Shown: positions 30,001-38,179 of the stretch, piece after piece
Layout of the letters: every line of letters starts with the position of its first letter
Position numbering within the stretch: position 1 is the first letter of the stretch
From: DASZVB01 sp036272055
Lineage (GTDB): Bacteria; Myxococcota_A; Polyangia; Polyangiales; Polyangiaceae
Length of the DNA stretch: 64,000 nucleotides
Direction of reading: 5' to 3'
Assembly: GCA_036272055.1 (NCBI GenBank)
Contig: DATAZL010000045.1
Span: forward strand, 124,001 to 188,000
Notes under the pieces: model-generated
What the model saw: the letters and a program-made list of their open reading frames with translations, nothing else
What the model was told of the DNA's origin: nothing
The model's database searches: none
Position numbers and translations under genes: made by a program

Positions 30001-30345
30001 GCTCGCGCGCCGCCTGGCTTGCGAGCTGCCACCCCCTGCCCCGCGTCGACCGCGACGTGCAGGGCGCCCCTTCTCTCCAGCTCCCTCTGCTCCGTTTGGT
30101 CGCTCTGTATGCGCTCGCTCGACGACCTGACCCGGCTGAGCCAGCGACAGCTCTGCCCCCACGATCAATCGATGGCCGCACTCCTTCGCGTAGGCGTGGG
30201 CACGAACGACGCCGTAGAGCCCGTCCAGATCGCAGAGGGCCAGCGCGTCGTGGCCGCAGCCCCTCGAGCCCTCGACCATTTCTTCCGGCAAGGAGGCGCC
30301 ACGGAGAAACGAGAATGCCGACCGCCCAAGGAGCTCCGCGAACAC
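27010..30345 (-). CDS. dnaE2: Error-prone DNA polymerase DnaE2
   Basis: 1111 residues, a C-family polymerase alpha homologue used for translesion synthesis with ImuA and ImuB. The N-terminal PHP domain starts near SAFSFLRGASLPEEMV. The polymerase core contains PDIDIDFEHERREEVIQE near 423-440 and the FPESHAASFALLVYASSWEK segment. A C-terminal OB fold follows, with LEDETGTMNLVLY. An Arg/Gly-rich insertion of about 50 residues (near 72-125) interrupts the PHP domain. The start is GTG 30345, and a LexA-box-like site lies 15 bases upstream. imuB lies upstream with an aldo-keto reductase gene between. Confidence 0.93.
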   Translation of the reverse strand: MFAELLGRSAFSFLRGASLPEEMVEGSRGCGHDALALCDLDGLYGVVRAHAYAKECGHRLIVGAELSLAQPGQVVERAHTERPNGAEGAGEKGRPARRGRRGAGGGSSQARRRASIAQGAPTVVLLAANHDGYTNLCRLITHAHSGLPKGESLLEMELLGSHHEGLIAIVPGPPTPSERAAPPDELFALLTDVFGRERAAVAAFRRLDGLDVERCLTASSKAAWYGLPVVASARPLFHHRSRKSLADVLHCIREGTTLDEAGTELDGNCEAFLRSELEMRRLFREHEHWVDHAGELASRLEFSIDEIRYDFPCELAPGETADQVLRRLVEEGTRRRYAGGVPPGVAAQIEKELGLIAELEVAPYFLSTHEVVAMARSRQILCQGRGSAANSAVCYVLGITAVDPSRSNLLFERFLSLERREPPDIDIDFEHERREEVIQEIYSRYGRDRAAMVSEVISYRGKSALREVGKAFGLSLEQVDRLSGTMTHWDSVDDGSKRARELGFDLEDERLLKVIALARLLEGFPRHLSIHVGGFVLSARPLVEVAPIEPARMEDRTVIPWDKDDIEALGFFKVDVLGLGMLTAIRKCLEMIHADGALRAAPGEEPSLDFDPIEVLRRVPPEDPAVYELASQADTVGVFQIESRAQMAMLPRLRPQRFYDLVIEVAIVRPGPIQGGMVHPYLRRRNGEEAVASPHPDLWPILERTLGVPLFQEQVMQIAIVGAGYSGGEADQLRRDMAAWKKSGRLLRHKQRLLDGFERKGISAEFGEALFEQIKGFGDYGFPESHAASFALLVYASSWEKAHYPAHFICALLNSQPMGFYSPSSLVKDAQRHGVEVRQVSIEKSFWDSSLEPSSDACRVQSDWPGASKALRLGFRLVKGMGEASGKTIEAERAAQPFTSLDDVVRRAKLRKGEVEALAEAGAFEEFVKGRRHALWKARAPRTEGLFAKLDVAEPSVVLPALHAQEQLLLDYSRVGLSVNDHPMRHLRSRLAQRQVVTSAALQELSQGTVTWVAGLVLTRQRPGTASGVVFITLEDETGTMNLVLYSGIFDKFYLAARHSALMLARGKVERQVTQPREGEVGKATPIIHVLVDHVERLDVLEVTSRSRDFH

Positions 30346-30359
30346 GGATATCCTGATAT

Positions 30360-30376
30360 ACTGAACACCAGGTCAG
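30360..30376 (-). promoter_or_regulatory. LexA-box-like site upstream of dnaE2
   Basis: On the minus strand CTGACCTGGTGTTCAGT ends in GTTCAG, the conserved half of the myxobacterial LexA box (recalled consensus CTRHAMRYBYGTTCAGS). It is also inside an inverted repeat ATACTGA-N8-TCAGTAT. Four positions deviate from the consensus. Its place 15 bases before dnaE2 suggests SOS control independent of the upstream genes. Confidence 0.55.
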
Positions 30377-30410
30377 TATCAATCAAAGAATGAGGGATGG
30401 CATGCAAATC

Positions 30411-30427
30411 ACTGAACAAACAGATGA
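30411..30427 (-). promoter_or_regulatory. Possible second, weaker LexA half-site
   Basis: Another ACTGAAC (GTTCAGT on the minus strand) lies 51 bases upstream of the first site. The rest of the box matches poorly, with about six of ten remaining positions fitting. It may be an auxiliary site or chance. Confidence 0.3.
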
Positions 30428-30500
30428 TTCCGGTCGCGCGATCCGTCACGCAAAGTCGAGCGACACGACTTTGTTCGCCCGGCCGACGTAGCTCGGCGTC

Positions 30501-31346
30501 TCAGAACATCGGTACGCCGCGACGCCGGGGACCACGGGGGAAAGCCTCGTCGATCGCCGCGACGTCGGCCTCCGTCAGGCTCACGTCCGCGGCGCGCACG
30601 TTGTCTTCGACGTGGGCGCTGGTCGACGCCTTCGGGATCGCGAAGACGTGGGTCTGCCGGGTGAGGAACGCGAGCGCGATCTGGAACGGCGTCACCCCGT
30701 GCGCGTCGGCGATCGTCGCGAGCACCTTTCCACCGGTCACGCGCGTCGTCGGGAAGTCTCCAGAGCCGAACGGGCTGTACGCGACGACGGCGATCCCCTC
30801 CGTCGCGCAGTAGGGGATGACCTCGTGCTCGATGCGCCTTTCGCCCAGGTGATAGAGCACTTGGTTCTGGGTGATGACGCCCTTGCCGACGATGCGCACC
30901 GCGCGCCGCAGCTCCGACTCATCGAAGTTCGATACGCCCCACGACCGGATCTTGCCGGCTTGCCGGAGATCTTCGAAGGCTCGGAACGTCTCCTCGAGCG
31001 GGTGGCTCCCTGGCCAGTGGAGCAGGTAGCAATCGAGGTAGTCGGTGCCGAGCCGCTTCAGCGACCGTTCGCACGCCGCCAGCGTCCCGGGCCGCGTCGC
31101 GTTCGACGGTAAGACCTTCGAGACGAGGAACGCCTCTGCGCGTCGCCCGGAGAGCGCCTCTCCCACGAGGCGCTCCACGTTGCCTTGCCCGTACATCTCC
31201 GCCGTATCGATGTGGGTCGCGCCAAGATCGAGTGCGCGACGGATCGCCGCGATCGACGAAGCGCGATCGTCCCGCTCCATGTTCCAGGTGCCCTCACCGA
31301 TCACGGCGACCTGGACGCCCCCCGGCCCCAACACCCGCTGCTTCAT
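30501..31346 (-). CDS. Aldo-keto reductase
   Basis: 281 residues, a TIM-barrel NADPH-dependent oxidoreductase. The catalytic tetrad is visible as D47 and Y52 (HIDTAEMYG), K77 (LVSKVL) and H110 (LLHWPG). The cofactor-binding end shows AIPKASTSAHVEDN. The substrate cannot be predicted. It sits between imuB (24-base gap) and dnaE2, in the same direction, an unusual addition to this cassette. It may simply be carried along, or be induced with the SOS genes. ATG 31346 gives the usual family length. Confidence 0.92.
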   Translation of the reverse strand: MKQRVLGPGGVQVAVIGEGTWNMERDDRASSIAAIRRALDLGATHIDTAEMYGQGNVERLVGEALSGRRAEAFLVSKVLPSNATRPGTLAACERSLKRLGTDYLDCYLLHWPGSHPLEETFRAFEDLRQAGKIRSWGVSNFDESELRRAVRIVGKGVITQNQVLYHLGERRIEHEVIPYCATEGIAVVAYSPFGSGDFPTTRVTGGKVLATIADAHGVTPFQIALAFLTRQTHVFAIPKASTSAHVEDNVRAADVSLTEADVAAIDEAFPRGPRRRGVPMF

Positions 31347-31370
31347 GAGAGAATCTTAGAGCGGTTCGGT

Positions 31371-33173
31371 TCAGTCCAAGAAGCCCTGGATCATTCGCTT
31401 GCCACTGCCGCGATCCACGAAGACGAGGGCTTCGAGTCCGCCGTTTGCGTTCTGTAACCAGACCCGTAAGTAGTCGCGCGAGACCGGCTCTGAGGTCCAC
31501 CACTCCACGGCTTCGAGCCGGCGATCGAAGATGACGCTCTCCACCGTGTAGAGGCGATGCTCGACCGAGACGGTGGCACCTCGACGGAGCGGGGCATCGA
31601 ACGGAATCGGCCGTGGCAGGAGGCGGACCGGCGTTCGCCCCAGCTCGTCTTTCGGTTCGGGAACCTCGAGCAAGGTCTGCTGCACGGCACGCCGCTCTCG
31701 CGTCTTCTTCAGGCCGGGATTTCCGAGCATTGCGGGGGTGACGGGGGAGAGCCGGCTCTTCCGTTCCGGCCTGTGCGAGCTCTGGAGCTGGAGGATGCCG
31801 ACCCTGTCCTTGCCGAGATCGGCGTTCAGCTCCGCGAGCAGGACGGGAAGTGTCTCGGGGCCCGTGGCGGAGCTGCCCCCGAGGCCGGCAGCATAACGAG
31901 ACAACGGAAGCTGCAGCGCGAGCGCACGGGTGATGGCCCGAGCTTCGAGCCGCAAACCGACGGTGGGTGCCGATAGCGTCGTGCGACCGAGCCGCGACGC
32001 GAGGACCCGAAAGAGCTCTTCCGCGCGGTAGAGGGGGGCCGCGAACTCGAAGTGTAGCGATGTGGTCGGTGAGACCGCCGCGAGCCGCGCCGAAGCGCGG
32101 TCGTGGAGAAGACAGAGCTCGAGCGCCTGCACGGCTTCCCCCCGCCCTTCGAGCCTTGCGCCGAGGCGCGACACGAGGCCGCGCATCACGAACAGGAGCG
32201 GCTCCATACCGTCCACAGGGTCGTCCCAGGTGCTCTCTTCACGGGGGATCGCTTTGGGGACGTAGGCGACCAGGGGCGAGATGTCCTTCCCCTCTGCCAG
32301 GTCGAGCACCTTGCCAGCGTCCTCTCCCAGCCGGGATGCGGTGGCGGCACGGGGAAGCTTCGCCAGGTCCCCTACCGTGACGACTCCGAGCTGGAGCAAC
32401 CACGCCGCACGCTCAGCGTGCACTGGAAGCGCGCGGACCGGCAAAGCGGCAACTCTGGTAGCCGTTTCTGCAGGGGGAACCACGAGAACGCCCTCACGAC
32501 TGAGGCGGCCCCATCGCGCGAACGACTGCGCGAGCCGCGGCCCGTCGGACACCGCTACGCGCACGGAGTGGCCAAGCGCCCGCACCCGCGCCGCGAGCTC
32601 GAGCCCGAGCGCGCCTTCACCGCCCGCCAGATGAGCGGCGCCCGTGACATCCACCCAGACCGTGTCGGGGGACTCGATGGAGACGAGAGGGCCGAACCCG
32701 AGGGCGACCTCCGCGATCTCGCCGAGGCGCGTGAGCACCTGCTCCCGCGTCACTTCTCGAACGACGAGCTTTGCGACGAAGGCATGCGCCTCTGCCATCG
32801 TGTGACCGACTCGAACGCCGAACCGCGCCGCCACGTCGTCTACCGCCGCCAGCTCCGCCGTCGGGGGGAGCGGCTCGAGCTCCCCGCTCTTCCCTTCGTC
32901 TTCCGCTTCGCTGAGCTTGGCGGCTCTGGCGACTGCGGGCTTTCTGAGGCTCTCGACGAGGAGGACGCCGAGCGGCGGCGTCGACGTCACTCGACGGGCC
33001 AGCCTCTGACGGGGCGCTTTTGCCCGCGCCGGCACGACGAGGGCGGCCCGCGCAAGCTCCAGCAAGAGCTTCGGAACGACGATGGCTACGAGCCGACGCG
33101 GCTGAGACGCCGCCCCTCCGGCTTCGCCCGCTCCGGCTTCTGCGCCGCCCTGTGCGAGAGCCCCCGTGATCAT
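31371..33173 (-). CDS. imuB: ImuB, Y-family polymerase-like mutagenesis protein
   Basis: ATG 33173 overlaps the imuA stop (ATGA) and gives 600 residues. The protein has the Y-family fold without clear polymerase acidic residues, as is typical for ImuB, which acts as a hub linking DnaE2 to the beta clamp. Visible segments are VWVDVTGAAHLAGGEGALGL, VRVAVSDGPRLAQSFARWG and the DDPVDGMEPLLFVMRGLVSR helix. The C-terminus has the ImuB-type EWWTSEPVSRDYLRVWLQ. A longer upstream frame runs antisense-like through imuA and is rejected. It is coupled to imuA. Confidence 0.9.
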   Translation of the reverse strand: MITGALAQGGAEAGAGEAGGAASQPRRLVAIVVPKLLLELARAALVVPARAKAPRQRLARRVTSTPPLGVLLVESLRKPAVARAAKLSEAEDEGKSGELEPLPPTAELAAVDDVAARFGVRVGHTMAEAHAFVAKLVVREVTREQVLTRLGEIAEVALGFGPLVSIESPDTVWVDVTGAAHLAGGEGALGLELAARVRALGHSVRVAVSDGPRLAQSFARWGRLSREGVLVVPPAETATRVAALPVRALPVHAERAAWLLQLGVVTVGDLAKLPRAATASRLGEDAGKVLDLAEGKDISPLVAYVPKAIPREESTWDDPVDGMEPLLFVMRGLVSRLGARLEGRGEAVQALELCLLHDRASARLAAVSPTTSLHFEFAAPLYRAEELFRVLASRLGRTTLSAPTVGLRLEARAITRALALQLPLSRYAAGLGGSSATGPETLPVLLAELNADLGKDRVGILQLQSSHRPERKSRLSPVTPAMLGNPGLKKTRERRAVQQTLLEVPEPKDELGRTPVRLLPRPIPFDAPLRRGATVSVEHRLYTVESVIFDRRLEAVEWWTSEPVSRDYLRVWLQNANGGLEALVFVDRGSGKRMIQGFLD

Positions 33174-33928
33174 GGCGCGGGTGCCGCCTGGGGAACTGCG
33201 ACGGGAACGAGCTGACGGTGGGGCAGCACCTTCGCCTTCGGCTTTGCCCAGACGATGGTGCGCGGTGAAGAGATGCGGCCCCGACGCTCTTTCGCGACGC
33301 GGACGGAGAGGCGCTCGGCGCCGGGCCGCTGCAGCTCGAGCCGTAGAGCTACGGGGAGCGGCAAGGGCCGGCGCGCCTCTGAATCCGTGATGAGGAGCAC
33401 GGTGGAGCTCCCCTCGTCTGCTGCCATTGCTAGCCGCCGCACGACGCGCGGCCAGGAGGCGAGCCCGACGTCGAGGGGCGCACCGGGGGTGCCCACGGTA
33501 TCGATGACGACCACCGAGAACGCCTGCGACTCGACCAGACGGATCGCTGTGCGCCCGAGTGCCTCGAGAGAGGGACGCACCACGAGGAGCCGCTTCAGAT
33601 CGATGGCCGCGCCAGCGACACCTGGGCCGTGCAACGTGAGCGACGGATCGACGAAGGCGCACCATGGTGCCTCTCCCCCGCCCCTGGTCGCTTCTTCCCC
33701 CGCGGCGCGACAGGCTGCGAGCGCGACGGAGGTGGCGAGGGCCGCCCCACCCGCAACGGAAAGCTCGACCACGCAGCCCCTGGGCAGACCTCCGCCGGGG
33801 AGCAATGCATCGAGCTCGGCAATGCCGAGAGGGAGGCTCCTGTGCTCACGCAGGCTCCCTGGGGAAGCGGACTCCCCCTGCCGGATCTGCGAGGGAAATC
33901 GTTCTAAAAGGTGGGCGGGCAGGGCCAT
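33170..33928 (-). CDS. imuA: ImuA, RecA-like cell division/mutagenesis factor
   Basis: 252 residues from ATG 33928. The protein resembles a reduced RecA core: LPLGIAELDALLPGGGLPRG near the start, then VELSVAGGAALATSVALAA where the Walker A loop has lost its lysine. A second strand VVVIDTVGTPGAPLDVG sits at the Walker B position. ImuA partners ImuB and DnaE2 in damage-induced mutagenesis. A LexA-box-like site lies two bases before the start codon. The longer TTG frame from 33955 would run through that site, which favours the ATG. Confidence 0.85.
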   Translation of the reverse strand: MALPAHLLERFPSQIRQGESASPGSLREHRSLPLGIAELDALLPGGGLPRGCVVELSVAGGAALATSVALAACRAAGEEATRGGGEAPWCAFVDPSLTLHGPGVAGAAIDLKRLLVVRPSLEALGRTAIRLVESQAFSVVVIDTVGTPGAPLDVGLASWPRVVRRLAMAADEGSSTVLLITDSEARRPLPLPVALRLELQRPGAERLSVRVAKERRGRISSPRTIVWAKPKAKVLPHRQLVPVAVPQAAPAP

Positions 33929-33930
33929 GC

Positions 33931-33947
33931 ACTGAACATACTTCCAG
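33931..33947 (-). promoter_or_regulatory. LexA box upstream of imuA
   Basis: CTGGAAGTATGTTCAGT on the minus strand matches 14 of 17 positions of the recalled myxobacterial LexA consensus CTRHAMRYBYGTTCAGS, with the GTTCAG half intact. It directly precedes the imuA start and should repress the imuA-imuB transcript until DNA damage. Confidence 0.65.
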
Positions 33948-34105
33948 CCACCCAAAATGCAAACCCTCAGGCCACGAGCCCGGACAGGAAATGTCCCTGA
34001 GTACTTTTCCCGCTCGTATGCCTCACCTCGAGCCGTCCTGAAGCTCAGTCGGAGCTCCGTGGAGGTGTGGACTTACTGTGGTCTTCCGATAGCATACGAT
34101 TTCAT

Positions 34106-34681
34106 ATGCTTCGTTCGCGAGAGTGGGCCGCTCGCGCTGCCTGCGGGATATGCGCGGTACCGTTCCTTGCCCTGTTCGGAACCGGGTGCGGTTCGGTGAA
34201 CACGGTGGCCCCCGCGCCGATCGCGAGAGCGGAATCCACCCCCGACGAACCGTCGATGGAAGAGCCGGGCAAGACGGCGTGGGAGACCTGCTACTCGTCG
34301 TTCGCCCCGAGCGGCGACGCCGAGGGTGACCTCACGCGGCTCGTCCGCGACTGCGGCACGACCGGGGGCATGCGCGCCATCACGAAGGTGAAGCTCGGCA
34401 CGCAGTCGTCCCAGGACCCCGTCGATCGCTACGCGTTCCAGGTCCCGGGGCCTGACAAATGTTACCGCATCTACGCCGTCGGTGACTCGGCGGTGAAGGA
34501 TCTCGACCTGCTCCTCCGCGGTCCGTCGGGAACGTCGATGGTCGCCGACATCACTCACGACTCGTGGCCGGTGCTCCCTCCCCGGGAACCGGTTTGCATC
34601 TCGGAGCCGGGCCTCTACATGCTGGAGGTCAGCGTCTACAAGGGCGCCGGCAAGTACGCGCTACAGGTCTGGGGCCGCTGA
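34106..34681 (+). CDS. Small lipoprotein with beta-sandwich-like domain
   Basis: 191 residues from ATG 34106. The signal peptide ends FGTGC at the lipobox. After a short linker the domain (about 50-191) is beta-rich, with four cysteines and segments VDRYAFQVPGPDKCYRIYAV and LYMLEVSVYKGAGKYALQVW. The latter resemble pre-peptidase C-terminal (PPC) type domains seen in many secreted proteins. It lies eight bases before the kinase gene and is probably its envelope partner. A longer frame upstream lacks a signal peptide. Confidence 0.75.
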   Translation: MLRSREWAARAACGICAVPFLALFGTGCGSVNTVAPAPIARAESTPDEPSMEEPGKTAWETCYSSFAPSGDAEGDLTRLVRDCGTTGGMRAITKVKLGTQSSQDPVDRYAFQVPGPDKCYRIYAVGDSAVKDLDLLLRGPSGTSMVADITHDSWPVLPPREPVCISEPGLYMLEVSVYKGAGKYALQVWGR

Positions 34682-34689
34682 GCCGGGCG

Positions 34690-36156
34690 ATGCCGGAACC
34701 GGGTACCGCGACCGACAGCAGCCACCTCGATCCGGCGGGGCGGCGCATCGGTACGGTCCTCGACAGCAAGTGGAAGCTCGACTCGTTGCTCGGCGTGGGC
34801 GGCATGGCGGCCGTCTACGCCGCGACCCACCGGAACGGCGCGCGCGCCGCGATCAAGCTGTTCCCCTTCTCGGTCACGACGAGCCTCGAGTTCGCCGAGC
34901 GGATCCTCCGCGAGGGATATCTCGCGAACAAGATCGGGCACCCCGCGGTCGTCCGCGTGCTCGACGATCATCTCGATCGGGACGCCGAGTACGCCTATCT
35001 CGTCATGGAGCTCCTCGAGGGAGAGACGGCGAGACAGCGCGTCGAGCGCACCGGACCGATGTCGCCGATCGACGCGGCTCGCTCCATGATCGAACTCGTG
35101 AACTGCCTCGCCGTCGCGCACGACCGCGGCGTGGTTCACCGCGACATCAAGCCCGAGAATCTCTTTCTCACCGACGACGGCGTCCTCAAGGTGCTCGACT
35201 TCGGGGTTGCCCGCGCCCTCGACGGCACCTCGTCGTCGGTCACGCGCACCGGCGCGATGCTCGGCACGCCGGCGTACATGTCGCCCGAGCAAGCACGTGG
35301 CAGGCCGAGCGAGGTCTCGGCACGGAGCGATCTTTACTCGGCGGGCGCGACGCTGCTCTTCCTCGTCGCCGGTGAGTTCCTGCACGAGGGCGAGAGCGCG
35401 CAGGAGATCATGGTGCGCGCCGCGTGGACGCCCGCGAAGAAGATCGGCGAAAGAAAGCTCGGCCTTCCCGAGTCGATCGCGAACGTCATCGACGGTGCGT
35501 GCGCGTTCGAGCCGTCCGAGCGCTTCCAGACGGCGGCAGAGATGCGCGCCGCCCTCGAATCGACGCTCATGGAGCTCGCGAACGATCCGACCGCGTCGGA
35601 GCCGGTGGCGCGCTTCACGAAGCGCACCATGCGCGGGCCCATCTCGACCGCGCCGCTGCCCCTCAGCACCCCGCGCGATCACCTGAACGAGACACTCTAC
35701 GAGGCGACGTCCGAGCCGCCCGTGGGCGCCACCTTGACGGTTGCGTCGCGGAAATCGCGACGGCGCACGTACTCCATTCTGGCAGCCGCGAGCGTCATGT
35801 TCTTCGCGACGCTCTTCGTGTTTCTCTCGCGCGGCACGACGGAAAAGCCGAAGGACGCCGTTCCGACGAAGGCCGCCGGGACGCCGACGGCCATGCCGCC
35901 AGGGAACCCGCCCCCGGAAGCTGCTCCCGCGCCGACCCTCGAGCAGGTTCCGGTGATGACCGCGCCGACGACGCTTCCGTCGGCCCAGATGCCCGCGGCG
36001 AGACCCGTTTCGGGCTCGCATCACGCGCTGCATGCGTCGATCGCACCCAGGCCGGCGAGTAAGCCGCAGGTGTCCACGTCGTTCCCGCCTGCGCCGCAGC
36101 CCGCCGCCGCGACAGCGACGCCGAAGTCGTCGCGCGATCGCGATATTGGGTATTAA
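34690..36156 (+). CDS. Membrane Ser/Thr protein kinase, Pkn type
   Basis: 488 residues from ATG 34690. The kinase domain has GVGGMA at 35-40, Lys56, HRDIKPEN at 150-157 and DFG at 170-172, so it should be active. One transmembrane helix lies near 357-379, followed by a Pro/Ala-rich extracytoplasmic tail. The architecture matches the kinase at 8588-10147. It is preceded closely by a lipoprotein gene and followed by a repeat-rich gap. Longer frames to 34564 overlap the lipoprotein gene and were not chosen. Confidence 0.92.
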   Translation: MPEPGTATDSSHLDPAGRRIGTVLDSKWKLDSLLGVGGMAAVYAATHRNGARAAIKLFPFSVTTSLEFAERILREGYLANKIGHPAVVRVLDDHLDRDAEYAYLVMELLEGETARQRVERTGPMSPIDAARSMIELVNCLAVAHDRGVVHRDIKPENLFLTDDGVLKVLDFGVARALDGTSSSVTRTGAMLGTPAYMSPEQARGRPSEVSARSDLYSAGATLLFLVAGEFLHEGESAQEIMVRAAWTPAKKIGERKLGLPESIANVIDGACAFEPSERFQTAAEMRAALESTLMELANDPTASEPVARFTKRTMRGPISTAPLPLSTPRDHLNETLYEATSEPPVGATLTVASRKSRRRTYSILAAASVMFFATLFVFLSRGTTEKPKDAVPTKAAGTPTAMPPGNPPPEAAPAPTLEQVPVMTAPTTLPSAQMPAARPVSGSHHALHASIAPRPASKPQVSTSFPPAPQPAAATATPKSSRDRDIGY

Positions 36157-36174
36157 GGGGTTTAGTCACGGGGG

Positions 36175-36270
36175 GCCTTGGCCCCCCGCCGCTTCGCGGG
36201 CTCGCTCTGCTCGCCGCGGGCCTTGGCTGGCCTTGGCCCCCGCCGCTTCGCGGGCTCGCTCTGCTCGCGG
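36175..36270. repeat. GC-rich repeat, two direct copies between convergent genes
   Basis: GGCCTTGGCCCCC, CGCCGCTTCGCGGG and CTCGCTCTGCTCG occur in order at about 36175-36213 and again at about 36230-36268. GGGGGGCCTTGGCCCCCC and CCGCTTCGCGG can fold into short hairpins. An inverted copy of the same element occurs at 51722-51790. It may terminate both the kinase and the opposing beta-helix gene. Confidence 0.65.
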
Positions 36271-36308
36271 GGACGACGGGGGCGTTGATGCGGGATTGCT
36301 GACTTTGC

Positions 36309-38033
36309 TCAGTGCACGCCGAGGCTCTTGTAGACCGAGGCGCTCTTCACGCGGAAGTCGTCTGCGGGCGTTGGGAGGTGTTTCCACGACTCGGGGTGAC
36401 TCGACGGCTCCTTGCCGGTGTTCGCGGTGGTGCACTGATACATCTCGGCATCGAACATGACGAGATCGCCGGGCTGATACGTGATGGCCGGCATGCCCGG
36501 CGAGAGCGTCGCCTGCGTGCCCCAGAGCTCGAGCTTCTGAATCGGCGTGCCGTCCGGGTATCCCGACGCCGCGAACTCGAGCGGCGTGATCGTTCCGTCG
36601 ACGTTGCTGGTCGCGGTGACCATGCCCACGGTGCCGTCGCCGCCCTTGATGCCGCTCACGAGCGCGTTCTTGCCGTCCCAGTGATTGCTCGTGAAATCGA
36701 CGGGCGCATCGTAGCCGCCGAGCTGGAACACGACTCCGGGATCCTTCACGGCAGGGTCGAGCTCGTCGTAGCTGAACGTCATGCCGGTGAAGAAATTGTC
36801 GACGAAGTGAAAGTCGGAGCCCGCCGCGGCGTCGCCTCCGAGATACGCCATGAGCGACTTCGCCGCGCCGAAGTAGTTGTGCGTGAAGGTGACGTGGCGC
36901 GCGCCGTCGCCGTCCTCGGGCTGGCTCCAGAAGCTCAGCACCGTACCCGCACCGCCGAGAAAGACGTTGTCGTGGAGCGCGATCGTCCCTTGCCGGGTCT
37001 GCACCTGCGCGTTGTTGTCCTGGTACTTGCCGAGACCGTTGTCGCGGAAGTGAAGCGCAGCGAACGCGATTACGTTGTCGTAGATCTCGGTGCCGTCACC
37101 GAGGTCCTGGATCTGTAACGCCTCGTTGCCGGTCCGCACGATGCGGTTGTTGTAGACGCGGAGCCCGGGCAGAAGATTCGCTGGCGGATCGCCGGTCCAG
37201 CCGAAGTACGTTCCCTCGGCAGCGGTGTCGTGGATGTAATTGTCGTGGATCTCGACGTTGGCCATGTCGAACGCCGGATCGCCGGCTTTCCGTGCGTTGA
37301 GGAGGCGGATTCCGGCGAAGCCCGAGCGCATCACCTCGGTGTACTCGATGGCGAAATCCGTGGCCGAGCCGACTGCGATCCCCATGTGCAGATCGGCGCC
37401 CGTGGTATCGAAGCCGTCGTCGCTGAGAAAGCCGTACTTGCCGCGCGAGCCGGCGTACGCGCCGCAGCGATGACCGGGAAATGCGACATCCCCGGTTGCC
37501 GAATCGGCGTCGTAACGACCGGTGAGGATCCAGTGCGCGCCGCCGGCCATCGACCAGATGTAGTTCGCGCCGGGGTTCGGGCCGACCTGCACCTGCCCTC
37601 CGCTGTTCGTGATCACGAGGGGGTGCGCCGCGTCGCGCACCGGCAGATTGCCGAGGTTGAACTCCTCGTATTTCCCCGCCGGCACGTAGAGTCGGTCGAT
37701 GTTCTTCCAGTCCACGTCGGGGAAGCTCTTCTGGACGTCGGGGTAGTAGATGCCCGCGCCGGACGGCAGGGTGAACACCTTGGTCGCCTTGCCGTAACGG
37801 CCGAAGGCGTCGCAGGTGCTCGTGACGGCGGTGCCGCCGTCTTCTGTGACAGCGCCGCCGCCTCCCGCCTCGCCGCCGCTGCCCGGGTTTCCGCCGCCGT
37901 CGTCGGGGACGTTCATGCTCGCGCCGCCGCTACCGCCGTCCCGGTGTGCGCCGTCGCTCTTCGACGTGCTCCCGCAACCCGTCATCCCCACGACGAGGCC
38001 AATCACGAGCGCGCTCGACGGAGTTCTCGGCAT
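36309..38033 (-). CDS. Lipoprotein with right-handed parallel beta-helix
   Basis: 574 residues from ATG 38033, with a lipobox at MTGC and a Gly/Ser/Asp linker to about residue 70. The middle (about 90-480) has repeated Asn/Asp-rich turns such as MANVEIHDNYIHDTAAEGTY and LRVYNNRIVRTGNEALQIQD, typical of PbH1 beta-helix repeats in polysaccharide lyases. The end (about 525-560) contains YQPGDLVMFDAEMYQC and a SWKHL motif, resembling a short chitin/carbohydrate-binding module (CBM5/12). It is likely a surface protein acting on or binding polysaccharide. Catalytic residues were not identified. Confidence 0.82.
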   Translation of the reverse strand: MPRTPSSALVIGLVVGMTGCGSTSKSDGAHRDGGSGGASMNVPDDGGGNPGSGGEAGGGGAVTEDGGTAVTSTCDAFGRYGKATKVFTLPSGAGIYYPDVQKSFPDVDWKNIDRLYVPAGKYEEFNLGNLPVRDAAHPLVITNSGGQVQVGPNPGANYIWSMAGGAHWILTGRYDADSATGDVAFPGHRCGAYAGSRGKYGFLSDDGFDTTGADLHMGIAVGSATDFAIEYTEVMRSGFAGIRLLNARKAGDPAFDMANVEIHDNYIHDTAAEGTYFGWTGDPPANLLPGLRVYNNRIVRTGNEALQIQDLGDGTEIYDNVIAFAALHFRDNGLGKYQDNNAQVQTRQGTIALHDNVFLGGAGTVLSFWSQPEDGDGARHVTFTHNYFGAAKSLMAYLGGDAAAGSDFHFVDNFFTGMTFSYDELDPAVKDPGVVFQLGGYDAPVDFTSNHWDGKNALVSGIKGGDGTVGMVTATSNVDGTITPLEFAASGYPDGTPIQKLELWGTQATLSPGMPAITYQPGDLVMFDAEMYQCTTANTGKEPSSHPESWKHLPTPADDFRVKSASVYKSLGVH

Positions 38034-38179
38034 GACCCGGTAAGGTATCGCGACGCGGACGTTCGAGCCACGGCGTGACGCCGCTGCGATGTAGGTGCGA
38101 GGGCGCCATCGCACGCGCTCGAAATGAGTAACCGAAAGCCGCGCCCTTCCGGTTAGAGTGCGTACATCGAGGGCTTCGA

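Noticed and set aside
31371..33665. N-terminal extension of imuB from 33665
   Set aside because: The extra 160 residues run antisense-frame through imuA and are Arg-rich without structure; ATG 33173 overlapping the imuA stop is far better.
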